Shown: positions 53,258-61,541 of the stretch, in pieces
Layout of the letters: the number at the start of each line of letters is the position of its first letter
Position numbering within the stretch: the first letter of the stretch is position 1
Made by a program: the position numbers and the translations under genes
Source of the DNA: Flavobacterium sp. K5-23
GTDB lineage: Bacteria; Bacteroidota; Bacteroidia; Flavobacteriales; Flavobacteriaceae
DNA: 64,000 bases
Assembly: GCF_023278045.1 (NCBI RefSeq)
Contig: NZ_CP056783.1
Location: 62,001-126,000 of the forward strand
Direction of reading: 5' to 3'
The notes under the pieces: generated by a model
The model's database searches: none
What the model was told of the DNA's origin: nothing
What the model saw: the letters and a program-made list of their open reading frames with translations, nothing else

Positions 53258-54037
53258 TTATATCATCAAATCGCACAAATCTTTCAATGCAACCAGTGTT
53301 TGTAAATCATCCGTTAACGGTTCTACAACGGCAACGTGTACCGATAATCTTTTTGGCAGTCCGCTTTTAATAATTTTGGCGGCATCGACTAACAAACGGG
53401 TAGAAACCGTTTCGGTCAAACCTAATTCGGTTAAGTTTCTGATTTTATTTCCTATGGCAACCAGTTTTTTAGCAATATCGTGTTCAATTTGAGTTTCGTT
53501 AACCAAAATTTCGATTTCGATTTTCGACTCTGGATATTCAAATGAAACTGCAATAAAACGTTGCCTTGTGGAAGGTTTTAATTCTTTAAACCCTCTTTGA
53601 TAACCCGGATTGAAAGAAGCGACAAGCATAAAATCTTCATGTGCTTTTACGGTTTCGCCTAATTTGTCAATGAAAAGTTCGCGTCTGTGATCTGTCAAAG
53701 AGTGAATTGCCACAATTACATCGGGACGTGCTTCGGCTACCTCATCAAGATAAATAATCGAACCTTCTTTCACTGCCGTTGTTAAGGGGCCATCAAGCCA
53801 CGCCGTTTCGGCTCCTTTGATAATGAAACGACCAATTAAATCAGTAGAAGAAGTTTCTTCATGACAGCTAATTGTAATGATTTTTTTATCTAATTCGTGA
53901 GCCATATATTCTATGAAACGAGATTTCCCGGTTCCTGTGGGCCCTTTCAATAAAAAAGGGATTTTGTTTTTATAGGCATGTTCAAAGACTTCTTTTTCTT
54001 TGCCTACAGCGTGGTAATATGGAATTTTTACTGACAT
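53258..54037 (-). CDS. norQ: NorQ/CbbQ-type AAA+ ATPase
   Basis: 259 aa from MSVKIPYYHAVGKEKEVF. MoxR-like AAA+: Walker A LKGPTGTGKSRF, Walker B SIIYLDEVAEARPD, sensor-1 region LVASFNPGYQ and Arg finger in KPSTRQRFIAVSFEYP; CbbQ C-terminal domain follows. Acts with NorD to activate NO reductase. A longer frame to 54088 crosses a stable hairpin and is rejected. Confidence 0.93.
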   Translation of the reverse strand: MSVKIPYYHAVGKEKEVFEHAYKNKIPFLLKGPTGTGKSRFIEYMAHELDKKIITISCHEETSSTDLIGRFIIKGAETAWLDGPLTTAVKEGSIIYLDEVAEARPDVIVAIHSLTDHRRELFIDKLGETVKAHEDFMLVASFNPGYQRGFKELKPSTRQRFIAVSFEYPESKIEIEILVNETQIEHDIAKKLVAIGNKIRNLTELGLTETVSTRLLVDAAKIIKSGLPKRLSVHVAVVEPLTDDLQTLVALKDLCDLMI

Positions 54038-54052
54038 AATTCTGTTTTTAAA

Positions 54053-54118
54053 AACGAAACCCATTCTACTTTCTACAGGCAATGGCAAGTGCTGTATTCA
54101 ATAGTAATGGGTTTCGTT
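54053..54118 (-). promoter_or_regulatory. Long-loop hairpin just before norQ
   Basis: Perfect 13-bp arms AACGAAACCCATT (54118-54106 on the minus strand) and AATGGGTTTCGTT (54065-54053) with a 40-nt loop, followed by TTTAAAAA. It may cut or tune transcription between norB and norQ. Confidence 0.55.
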
Positions 54119-54149
54119 AGCTTATTATAAAGTTTTAAAGTGATCTATT

Positions 54150-55565
54150 TTATTTTTCAGACAAAACACCTTTTTTATTGGATATATGATTGTCTCCTAT
54201 TTTTATTTTCGGAAAAGAATCACTTTCATTATTCGGTCCTTCATAGGCTTCATCTGTAGGTCTGCCATATTTAATGAAATCATAAATAAATAGCGCAATT
54301 CCAGTGGTAAACATAGTGGCACAAATAAGCAAGACTACAAAGTGAATCGCAATTTCGTCTTGGACTTCCATGAATTCCATTTTCAGTTTACGTTCCATAT
54401 ACACTTGAACAACACCAGCAACCCCAAAGGCAACTGTCATTCCTAACATCCCGATATTCGATAACCAGAACGCAAGATTTCCTTGTGTACTATTGTAACG
54501 TTTACGACCTGTCAAGTTAGGAAGTGCATAACTAATAATTGCCAAAACAATCATTGCATAAGCTCCCCAGAAAGCGTAGTGACCATGCATTGCCGTAACT
54601 AATGTTCCGTGAGTATAAAGGTTTGTTTGTGGTAATGTGTGCGCAAAACCTAACAATCCAGCACCAACAAACGAAACGATAGACGCACCAATTGTCCAGA
54701 ATAAAGCAATTTTATTAGGATGGCTTTTTTCTCCTTTTCGGTACATATTCACTGCAAATAAAGCCATAGCCAAGAAAGCTAAAGGTTCTAAAGCTGAGAA
54801 AATTCCACCTACAACTAACCAAATTTTATTTACTCCAATGTAGTAGTAGTGGTGACCTGTTCCTAGAACTCCTGAAAGGAAAGTAAGACCAACAATTACG
54901 TACAACCATTTTTCGATAACTTCTCTGTCAACACCTGTTAATTTGATTAACAAGAAAGATAAAATACCTCCCATAATTAATTCCCAAACACCTTCAACCC
55001 ATAGGTGAACAACCCACCAACGGAAGAATGAATCCATTACTTGGCTATCAAACCAAATCATTCCGGGGATATACAGTAAAGCGGCAAAGAATAAACCCAT
55101 TACGAGTACTATTGCTGTAGTTGTTTTTTGTTTTCCTTTGTAAAGGGTTCCAATAATTAGAAACAAGAAAAGCAACACATTTACAACTACTAAATAGTCT
55201 AATTCTCTTGGAATTTCAAGAAATTTTCTTCCTTCCCAGTGGTTAAAGTGAAAACCAACAATGGCCAAAACCCCTACAACTGCCAAAGAGATCAATTGAA
55301 CATAAGCCCATTTTACGCTTATTAATTCATGTTGTGCTTCTTCTGGAATAATATAATAAGCAGCACCCATAAAACCGGTTAACAACCACAACACTAATAA
55401 ATTAGTATGCACCGCTCTCGCCACGTTAAAAGGAATAATCTCGTGTAATCCTTGTATTCCTATTCGGTCAAAGCCCATGATAAAGCCGTATATAATCTGT
55501 AACGAAAACAGAAGCATACATAAGCCAAAAAACCAATAGGCTACTTTTTGTGATTTATATTTCAT
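54150..55565 (-). CDS. norB: Nitric oxide reductase subunit B
   Basis: 471 aa, about 12 membrane helices, heme-copper oxidase superfamily. Heme and FeB histidines appear in ARAVHTNLLVLWLL, FRWWVVHLWVEGVWELI (with the family Glu), GTGHHYYYIG and TAMHGHYAFWGAYAM. No N-terminal quinol-oxidase extension, so it is the cytochrome-c-type NOR partner of NorC encoded upstream. It reduces NO to N2O in the inner membrane. Confidence 0.96.
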   Translation of the reverse strand: MKYKSQKVAYWFFGLCMLLFSLQIIYGFIMGFDRIGIQGLHEIIPFNVARAVHTNLLVLWLLTGFMGAAYYIIPEEAQHELISVKWAYVQLISLAVVGVLAIVGFHFNHWEGRKFLEIPRELDYLVVVNVLLFLFLIIGTLYKGKQKTTTAIVLVMGLFFAALLYIPGMIWFDSQVMDSFFRWWVVHLWVEGVWELIMGGILSFLLIKLTGVDREVIEKWLYVIVGLTFLSGVLGTGHHYYYIGVNKIWLVVGGIFSALEPLAFLAMALFAVNMYRKGEKSHPNKIALFWTIGASIVSFVGAGLLGFAHTLPQTNLYTHGTLVTAMHGHYAFWGAYAMIVLAIISYALPNLTGRKRYNSTQGNLAFWLSNIGMLGMTVAFGVAGVVQVYMERKLKMEFMEVQDEIAIHFVVLLICATMFTTGIALFIYDFIKYGRPTDEAYEGPNNESDSFPKIKIGDNHISNKKGVLSEK

Positions 55566-55579
55566 ATGTAGATATTTAT

Positions 55580-55670
55580 TGTTTTTTTAAAGGTCATATG
55601 TAATTCACATAGATTCATCCGTGTTTCCATCGAGATTCAGTTATGCTCATTTCATATGTGAATTTTTATT
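55580..55670. repeat. GGTCATATG...CACATAG spacer repeat, copy 2
   Basis: GGTCATATGTAATTCACATAG, then TTATGCTCATTTCATATGTGAATTTTTATT. Matches the 43067-43160 spacer in order and wording. It fills the norB-norC gap. Confidence 0.6.
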
Positions 55671-56103
55671 AATTATTATCTTTTGAAAGTGGTGAAACTA
55701 CTCTGTCGAATCCATTTAAATCAAGATTCCCAATCCATTTAAAATAAGCGACCATTGCATCAGCATCAGCATCATTCATTTTATAAGCGACCATTTTTCG
55801 TCCTCTTGGTGCCCAAGGCACTGGTGACATTAAAACGGCCTTGACATAACCTTCGCCACGACGGTCCAGGACTTTTGTCAACTCAGGAGCATAATAGCCT
55901 CCTTCTCCCATAATGGTATGACAACCCATACAATTGTTGGATTCCCATATTTCTTTTCCCCTCACTACCTCTTTGGTAATCTCGCTGTAATTGGTTTGAT
56001 CGTTTCTAGGCATAAACGAATAAATAGTCAGCCCAATGAAAATTAAAAAGGTGACTAACGTTCCTCCTAAAAAAAATGCTCTTGCCTGTGATTTTGAAAG
56101 CAT
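55669..56103 (-). CDS. norC: Nitric oxide reductase cytochrome c subunit NorC
   Basis: 144 aa. One N-terminal membrane anchor (AFFLGGTLVTFLIFIGLTIYSF), then a single heme c domain with NCMGCHTIMGEGGYYAPEL and a Met ligand probably in MVAYKMNDADADAMVAYFKWI. Donates electrons to NorB. First gene of the nor operon, with a promoter and an FNR-type site. Confidence 0.95.
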   Translation of the reverse strand: MLSKSQARAFFLGGTLVTFLIFIGLTIYSFMPRNDQTNYSEITKEVVRGKEIWESNNCMGCHTIMGEGGYYAPELTKVLDRRGEGYVKAVLMSPVPWAPRGRKMVAYKMNDADADAMVAYFKWIGNLDLNGFDRVVSPLSKDNN

Positions 56104-56153
56104 AAGTATCTGTTTTTATTAGTTAATAAAAGTTTTTGGTTTTCAATAAAAGA

Positions 56154-56183
56154 CAAAAATATCTTTTATTAGTATCATGCAAA
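56154..56183 (-). promoter_or_regulatory. norC promoter
   Basis: -33 TTTG (56183-56180), 18-bp spacer, -7 TATTTTTG (56161-56154). Confidence 0.6.
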
Positions 56184-56207
56184 TTACGACCTAAATAAAA
56201 TGTCAAA

Positions 56208-56225
56208 ATATGATAAAAATCATAT
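56208..56225. promoter_or_regulatory. FNR-type site, perfect dyad
   Basis: ATATGAT-AAAA-ATCATAT. Centre about 68 bp upstream of the expected norC start, a class I activator distance; it could also affect ric. Confidence 0.7.
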
Positions 56226-56350
56226 TCTTATATTTCTTTAAAAAAAGGATATTTCGAGAATGAAAAAACTATAAAATATAAAAAAAACAATACGCTACAA
56301 CACTGACAGCAATGATTTTATGAAAAACAAACGGTTAATAATTTTATTTC

Positions 56351-56364
56351 GGATAAATTTATCC
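56351..56364. promoter_or_regulatory. Perfect 14-bp palindrome before ric
   Basis: GGATAAATTTATCC ends 18 bp before the ric -7 element, covering the -33 zone, so it is well placed for a repressor such as the NsrR-like protein encoded nearby. A 12 of 14 match lies at 61575. Confidence 0.5.
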
Positions 56365-56382
56365 TTTATTAAAAAATAAACG

Positions 56383-56390
56383 TACATTTG
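56383..56390 (+). promoter_or_regulatory. -7 element of ric
   Basis: TACATTTG, 30 bp before the ATG. Confidence 0.5.
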
Positions 56391-56420
56391 TACTGTTAAT
56401 ACAAATTAAAAAAACACATT

Positions 56421-57152
56421 ATGGAAACTTTAGATACAAAAACAATAGGCGAATATGTCGCACAAGATTTTAGAACAGCAGCCCTTTTTTCAAAATACGG
56501 AATTGATTTTTGCTGTAAAGGAAATAGATCAATTGAAGAAGTGTGTGAGAAAAAAGACGTTAGTCCTGAAGATTTATTCAATCAAATAACTGAAATATTG
56601 GCAACCAAAAACGAAAACAACATCGATTTTAAATCTTGGCCATTAGATCTATTAGCTGATTATATTGAAAAAACACACCACCGTTATGTGGAAGAAAAAA
56701 TTCCGGTTTTGCTTCAGTTTTTAAACAAATTGTGTAAAGTACACGGAGCGACACATCCAGAATTGTTTGAAATCAATGAACTCTTTATAGGTTGTGCTGG
56801 AGAATTGACACAACACATGAAAAAAGAGGAACTGATTTTATTTCCTTTCATTAAGAAAATGGTAAAAGCTAACCTTAGTCATGAAACCATTCAAGCGCCT
56901 GGTTTTGGAACTGTCAACAATCCAATCGCAATGATGATGGAAGAACATGAAGCCGAAGGAGATCGTTTTGTAAAAATTGCAGACTTGACTAACAATTATA
57001 CGCCACCTGCTGATGCGTGCAACACTTACAAAGTGACTTTCTCCATGCTGAATGAATTCGAACAGGATTTACACAAACACATCCACTTGGAAAACAACAT
57101 TTTGTTCACAAAAGCAGTTGCTTTAGAAAAAACCTTCACAGAACAAGTATAA
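56421..57152 (+). CDS. ric: Iron-sulfur cluster repair di-iron protein Ric/ScdA
   Basis: 243 aa. The N-terminal ScdA domain (about 1-60) has KYGIDFCCKGNRSIEEVC, followed by a hemerythrin-like di-iron domain with KTHHRYVEEKIPVL, HGATHPELFEI, HMKKEELILFPFI, EEHEAEGDRF and HKHIHLENNILF. Ric repairs Fe-S clusters damaged by NO. Divergent from the nor operon and followed by anaerobic ribonucleotide reductase. Confidence 0.95.
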   Translation: METLDTKTIGEYVAQDFRTAALFSKYGIDFCCKGNRSIEEVCEKKDVSPEDLFNQITEILATKNENNIDFKSWPLDLLADYIEKTHHRYVEEKIPVLLQFLNKLCKVHGATHPELFEINELFIGCAGELTQHMKKEELILFPFIKKMVKANLSHETIQAPGFGTVNNPIAMMMEEHEAEGDRFVKIADLTNNYTPPADACNTYKVTFSMLNEFEQDLHKHIHLENNILFTKAVALEKTFTEQV

Positions 57153-57191
57153 AACGAGTTAAACAATGTAAAACACAAATCATCAAATGCT

Positions 57192-59300
57192 ATGGAGAGA
57201 TACGTTATAAAAAGAAAAGGCGAATACAAGCCTCTTGAAAATTACAAAATTAAGGATGCCATTGTAAAAAGCTTTTCAAGTGTCGGCATAGCATTTGACG
57301 AAAGTGTATTTGAAAACGTAATACAAGAATTGCAGTCAAAAAAATTCTGGGCTGTTGAAGAAATACAGGATTTAATAGAGAAAAGTCTTTTTGACAAAGG
57401 CTATTTTGAAGTCATGCGTTCGTTTATGTTATTTAGACATACCCGAAAATTACAACGAGAACATGTTCACGGATTAAATGACGATACCACTTATGTAGAT
57501 AGCACGCAAACTATCGAAGAATATATAGAACAAACAGATTGGCGTATCAATGCCAATGCAAACACCTCTTATTCTAATGCGGGTTTGGTTAATAACGTAG
57601 CGGGAAAAATCATTGCTAATTATTGGCTGGACAAAGTATACACTAAGGAAGAAGGCTATGCGCATCGCAATGGTGACATTCACATTCACGATTTGGATTG
57701 TCTTACCGGTTATTGTGCCGGCTGGAGTTTGCGCGTATTATTGAACGAAGGATTCAATGGCGTACGTGGTCGTGTGGAAAGCAAAGCACCATCCCATTTC
57801 AGGGAAGCGCTGGGACAAATGGCAAATTTCTTGGGGATATTGCAAAGCGAATGGGCCGGAGCGCAAGCTTTCAGTTCGTTTGACACCTATTTGGCTCCTT
57901 ATGTATTTGCAGATGATTTGGATTTTGATGATGTATTGAAAGCCGTGCGTAGTTTTGTGTATAATTTGAATGTTCCCGCACGTTGGGGACAATCACCTTT
58001 CACTAACATCACTTTAGACTGGATTGTTCCGGATGATTTGAAAGAGCAAATCCCGACGAAGAATGACTTGCATTTTTTCGAAAACGAATTTAGTTATGAT
58101 CTCTTTCTTAGAACCAAAGAACGCGGTGTTGCTAAACCAACCGATTTACGATACGAGCATTTCCAAAAAGAAATGAACCTCATCAATAAAGCCTATTATA
58201 CCGTAATGACCGAAGGCGATGCTAACGGACAGCCTTTCACCTTCCCTATTCCGACAGTGAATATCACGGAAGAATTTGATTGGAACGGAGAAAACACCGA
58301 CTTGCTTTTTGAAAATACCGCCAAAATAGGTTCTTCCTATTTCCAGAATTTTATTGGAAGCCAATATAAATTGGACGAAAACGGTAATAAAGTCGACAAC
58401 CCAGAAGCTTATAAACCCAATGCGGTTCGGAGTATGTGCTGCCGTTTGCAACTCGATTTACGCGAATTATTGAAACGGGGTAATGGTCTTTTTGGTAGTG
58501 CCGAAATGACGGGAAGCATAGGAGTAGTGACCATAAATATGGCGCGTTTGGGTTATTTATTCAAAGGAGACAAAGAAGAATTGTACCTGCAATTAGATAA
58601 ATTATTGTTGGTTTCCAAATCCACTTTAGAAAAGAAAAGAGTCTTTATTCAGGAAATGTATGATCGCGGTTTGTATCCGTATACTAAAAGATACCTGCAA
58701 CATTTCAGGAATCATTTCTCGACTATTGGTGTCAATGGAATGAACGAGATGATCGCAAATTTCACGGAGAATCAAGATGATATAAGTTCTTCTACAGGAA
58801 TTGCTTTTGCTTCGGAAATTCTTGATCATATTCGGGATCGAATGAAGGAATTCCAGGAAGAAACAGGAAATCTATACAATCTGGAAGCCACACCGGCCGA
58901 AGGAACCACTTACCGCTTTGCCAAAGAAGATAAAAAACGTTTTCCTAATATCATTCAAGCGGGACAGGACAACAACATCTATTATACTAACAGCTCACAA
59001 ATTCCGGTGGACTTTACCGAAGATCCTTTTGAAGCCTTGTATTTACAAGACGGATTGCAATGTAAATATACTGGCGGAACCGTTTTACACCTGTACATGA
59101 GCGAAAAAATCAGTTCGCCTGAAGCCTGTAAACAGTTTGTCAAAAAAGTGTTGTCGAATTTCAAATTGCCTTACATCACCGTTACTCCAGTGTTTAGCGT
59201 ATGTCCCGTACACGGCTATTTGAACGGGGAACATAAATATTGCCCAAAATGTGATGATGCACTTATTGAAGAAAATAAACATTTAACGGTAACAATTTAA
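57192..59300 (+). CDS. nrdD: Anaerobic ribonucleoside-triphosphate reductase, core chain lacking the glycyl-radical domain
   Basis: 702 aa. An ATP-cone (about 2-90, YVIKRKGEYKPLENYKIKDA), then the class III core with HIHDLDCLTGYCAGWSL, NLNVPARWGQSPFTN, CCRLQLDLREL and GSIGVVTINMARLGY. It reads through the zinc region (VCPVHGYLNGEHKYCPKCDD) and stops after IEENKHLTVTI. The RVMGYHRPV glycyl-radical loop that should follow is missing and is encoded by the next small ORF. Core plus peptide total 757 aa, the normal family length. Confidence 0.93.
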   Translation: MERYVIKRKGEYKPLENYKIKDAIVKSFSSVGIAFDESVFENVIQELQSKKFWAVEEIQDLIEKSLFDKGYFEVMRSFMLFRHTRKLQREHVHGLNDDTTYVDSTQTIEEYIEQTDWRINANANTSYSNAGLVNNVAGKIIANYWLDKVYTKEEGYAHRNGDIHIHDLDCLTGYCAGWSLRVLLNEGFNGVRGRVESKAPSHFREALGQMANFLGILQSEWAGAQAFSSFDTYLAPYVFADDLDFDDVLKAVRSFVYNLNVPARWGQSPFTNITLDWIVPDDLKEQIPTKNDLHFFENEFSYDLFLRTKERGVAKPTDLRYEHFQKEMNLINKAYYTVMTEGDANGQPFTFPIPTVNITEEFDWNGENTDLLFENTAKIGSSYFQNFIGSQYKLDENGNKVDNPEAYKPNAVRSMCCRLQLDLRELLKRGNGLFGSAEMTGSIGVVTINMARLGYLFKGDKEELYLQLDKLLLVSKSTLEKKRVFIQEMYDRGLYPYTKRYLQHFRNHFSTIGVNGMNEMIANFTENQDDISSSTGIAFASEILDHIRDRMKEFQEETGNLYNLEATPAEGTTYRFAKEDKKRFPNIIQAGQDNNIYYTNSSQIPVDFTEDPFEALYLQDGLQCKYTGGTVLHLYMSEKISSPEACKQFVKKVLSNFKLPYITVTPVFSVCPVHGYLNGEHKYCPKCDDALIEENKHLTVTI

Positions 59301-59470
59301 AAACCATTAAGGCATTAAGGTTCATTTAGATTTTTACTTAATTTTCTTAATCTCTTAATGGTTAAATTATTGATTGAAGAGAGAAAGCAATAGCAATTTA
59401 AAACCATTAAGGCATTAAGGTTCATTTAGATTTTTACTTAATTTTCTTAATCTCTTAATGGTTAAATTAT
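59301..59470. repeat. Exact 70-bp direct repeat of the ATTAAG-word dyad
   Basis: 59301-59370 and 59401-59470 are identical, period 100 bp, each starting AAACCATTAAGGCATTAAGG and ending CTTAATGGTTAAATTAT. Each copy can fold (AACCATTAAG with CTTAATGGTT). They lie between the two parts of nrdD. Confidence 0.95.
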
Positions 59471-59497
59471 AGTTTCAAGTTAAGCATCTACGTCAAA

Positions 59498-59535
59498 CTT
59501 GAAACCTGAAACTTTAAACTCTTAATCCTTTAAAC
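59498..59535. repeat. Repeated words AAACTTGAAAC/CTTTAAAC
   Basis: AAACTTGAAACCTGAAACTTTAAACT and CCTTTAAACT, immediately before the glycyl-radical ORF. Confidence 0.5.
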
Positions 59536-59543
59536 TAATAAAC

Positions 59544-59711
59544 ATGAAAACATCCACAAATTCAATTCTGGAACAAAACAATCATTTGAGAACCAAATGT
59601 CTGGTGTACACTCGAGTAATGGGTTACCACAGACCTGTAGAGAGTTTTAATATTGGTAAAAAAGGGGAACACAAACAGAGAACCCATTTCGATGAAAGAA
59701 AATGCAGTTAA
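59544..59711 (+). CDS. Separate glycyl-radical domain of anaerobic ribonucleotide reductase
   Basis: 55 aa, too short for most gene callers. It reads LRTKCLVYTRVMGYHRPVES and then FNIGKKGEHKQRTHFDE, the conserved C-terminus of NrdD with the radical-bearing Gly27 in RVMGY. The ATG start gives MKTSTNSILEQNNHL; this lead resembles the end of the core chain (IEENKHL). nrdG begins inside its last 20 bp, so it is probably translated with the activase. Either NrdD works as two chains, or the gene was broken by repeat insertion and this peptide acts as a spare radical part. Confidence 0.85.
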   Translation: MKTSTNSILEQNNHLRTKCLVYTRVMGYHRPVESFNIGKKGEHKQRTHFDERKCS

Positions 59712-60381
59712 GCCCATTTTTAGCATAACCCCTTTCACCTTATTGGATTATCCGCATAAATCAGCCTGTATCATTTGGTTTGCAGGCTGCAATATGCGGT
59801 GTTTGTATTGTTATAATCCCGAAATTGTCCTTGGCAAGGGAACCGTTTCTTATGAAAAGGCAATCACTTTTCTACAATCACGCCAGAATTTATTGGATGC
59901 CGTGGTTTTTAGCGGAGGCGAATGCTTGTTGCACAAAGACATTGTTTCGTTGATAGATAAAGTCAAAAAAATGGGGTTTCTGGTTAAAGTGGACACTAAT
60001 GGCTCTAAACCGGAAATGATCCAAAAACTAATCGAAAAAAAGCTAATCGATTATGTGGCACTCGATTTTAAAGCAATGCCTTCAACCTTTGAAAAGATAA
60101 CCCAATCCAATTTTTTCGTACCTTTTGAAAAATCATTGCATTTATTGCTCGACAGTGGTATTTCATTTGAAGTGAGAACCACCGTCCATTCAGATTTGAT
60201 AAATGAAAAGGAAGTTGAGATGATGATTGATTATTTGGAAAAAGCGAATTATAAGGGCGATTATTACATTCAACATTTTATCAATGATGTTGTTACATTA
60301 GAAAAACTGGGCTATTCTTCTAAACAACTAAATGCCGATTCCCTTTCCACCAAGAATATAAAAGTACACCTAAGAGGGTAA
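59692..60381 (+). CDS. nrdG: Anaerobic ribonucleotide reductase activating protein
   Basis: 229 aa from MKENAVKPIFSITPFTLLDY. Radical SAM cluster ligands in FAGCNMRCLYCYNPE (Cys-x3-Cys-x2-Cys); SGGE motif in AVVFSGGECLL. It makes the glycyl radical on NrdD using S-adenosylmethionine. It overlaps the glycyl-radical peptide ORF by 20 bp. Similar to the YjjW/NrdG-type activases of about 230 aa. Confidence 0.92.
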   Translation: MKENAVKPIFSITPFTLLDYPHKSACIIWFAGCNMRCLYCYNPEIVLGKGTVSYEKAITFLQSRQNLLDAVVFSGGECLLHKDIVSLIDKVKKMGFLVKVDTNGSKPEMIQKLIEKKLIDYVALDFKAMPSTFEKITQSNFFVPFEKSLHLLLDSGISFEVRTTVHSDLINEKEVEMMIDYLEKANYKGDYYIQHFINDVVTLEKLGYSSKQLNADSLSTKNIKVHLRG

Positions 60382-60389
60382 TGAAATTA

Positions 60390-61035
60390 ATTAAACATAT
60401 AAGTCATATAAGCTTTAAATGGTTTAAAAACATACGGGTTTTAATAGTTTATTACGCTTTACAAAACATAAAAAAACTTAAACATATAAGTAATATAAGT
60501 TCATATAAGAATTAGCACTTATTAAGTATAGCTTAAATGACCTTAAATGCCTTATATGGTTTAAAAAACTGCGGGATTAATAGTTTGTTACCGCTTAATA
60601 AAAAAATTAAACATATAAGTAATATAAGTTCATATAAGAATTCGCACTTATTAAGTATAGCTTAAATGACCTTAAATGCCTTATATGGTTTAAAAACATA
60701 CGGGTTTTAATAGTTTATTACGCTTTACAAAACATAAAAAAACTTAAACATATAAGTAATATAAGTTCATATAAGAATTCGCACTTATTAAGTATAGCTT
60801 AAATGACCTTAAATGCCTTATATGGTTAAAAACTGTGAAATTAGTAGTTTGTTACGCTTTATAAAACTTAAACCTATAAGTAATATAAGTTCAAATAAGA
60901 ATTGGCGGTTATTAACTTAAATGACCTTAAATGCCTTATATGGTTAAAAAACTGCGGGATTAGTAGTTTGTTACGCTTTACAAAACATAAAAAAATTCAA
61001 TTAAACATATAACTTAAATGACTTATATGTTTAAA
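60390..61035. repeat. Tandem array of about 125-bp units with TATAAG words
   Basis: Four main units start near 60479, 60607, 60744 and 60866, with partial units at 60393 and 61001. Each begins AAACATATAAGTAATATAAG, then TTCATATAAG, and ends CTTAAATGCCTTATATGGTTT, so each unit also folds on itself. Fills the 689-bp nrdG-hemerythrin gap; no ORF. Not a CRISPR: no short repeat/unique spacer pattern. Confidence 0.9.
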
Positions 61036-61070
61036 AAAAAACCATTCACATTATAAATAAATTTCACAAA

Positions 61071-61541
61071 ATGATTTCAACTAAACCTTTAAAAAGAGCA
61101 CCCGAATTACAGCCGTTAAGCCATGATCATCATCACGGATTACAACTGTGTTGGAAAATACGAACAGGATTCTCTAAGAATATTGAACCAGCTCGCATTA
61201 AATGCTATGCCGACTGGTTTTTTGAAAACCATCTCAAGCCCCATTTTGAATTAGAAGAGAAATACATTTTTACTATTTTGGACAAAGACGATGAATTAAT
61301 AAAACGAGGATTAACGGAACACCGTCGCCTGAAACGTCTCTTTAAAGAAACGTCAAATTTAGAAAAAACTTTGGGCCTAATTGAGGAAGAACTGGAAGCA
61401 CACATTCGTTTTGAAGAACGCATCTTGTTTGCCGAAATTCAAAAAATGGCGACAGTGGAGCAGCTAGCCAAAATTAATGAAATACATACCCCAGAAGTTT
61501 TTGTAGAAAAGGAAGACGATCCTTTTTGGAAATCAGAATAA
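61071..61541 (+). CDS. Hemerythrin-like (HHE) domain protein
   Basis: 156 aa, soluble four-helix bundle. Di-iron ligands suggested by LSHDHHHGLQLCW, HFELEEKYIFT, TEHRRLKRLF and HIRFEERILFAEI. HHE proteins bind oxygen or NO or protect iron centres. It lies between the anaerobic reductase genes and the NsrR-like regulator, so an NO-related function is plausible. Start ATG at 61071 is the only reasonable one. Confidence 0.85.
   Translation: MISTKPLKRAPELQPLSHDHHHGLQLCWKIRTGFSKNIEPARIKCYADWFFENHLKPHFELEEKYIFTILDKDDELIKRGLTEHRRLKRLFKETSNLEKTLGLIEEELEAHIRFEERILFAEIQKMATVEQLAKINEIHTPEVFVEKEDDPFWKSE

Larger units (their letters stand above)
56104..56420. other. Divergent regulatory region norC/ric
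   Basis: 317 bp, AT-rich. It carries the norC promoter, an FNR-type dyad, a second palindrome and the ric -7 element, all listed separately. No ORF. Confidence 0.7.

Noticed and set aside
57192..59711. nrdD split as a simple frameshift or sequencing error
   Set aside because: The two parts are 243 bp apart with stops and an exact repeat between them, and the second part has its own start codon; a one-base error cannot explain it. An assembly duplication of the repeat remains possible.
60390..61035. CRISPR array
   Set aside because: Units are about 125 bp and nearly identical throughout, with no short repeats or unique spacers and no cas genes.
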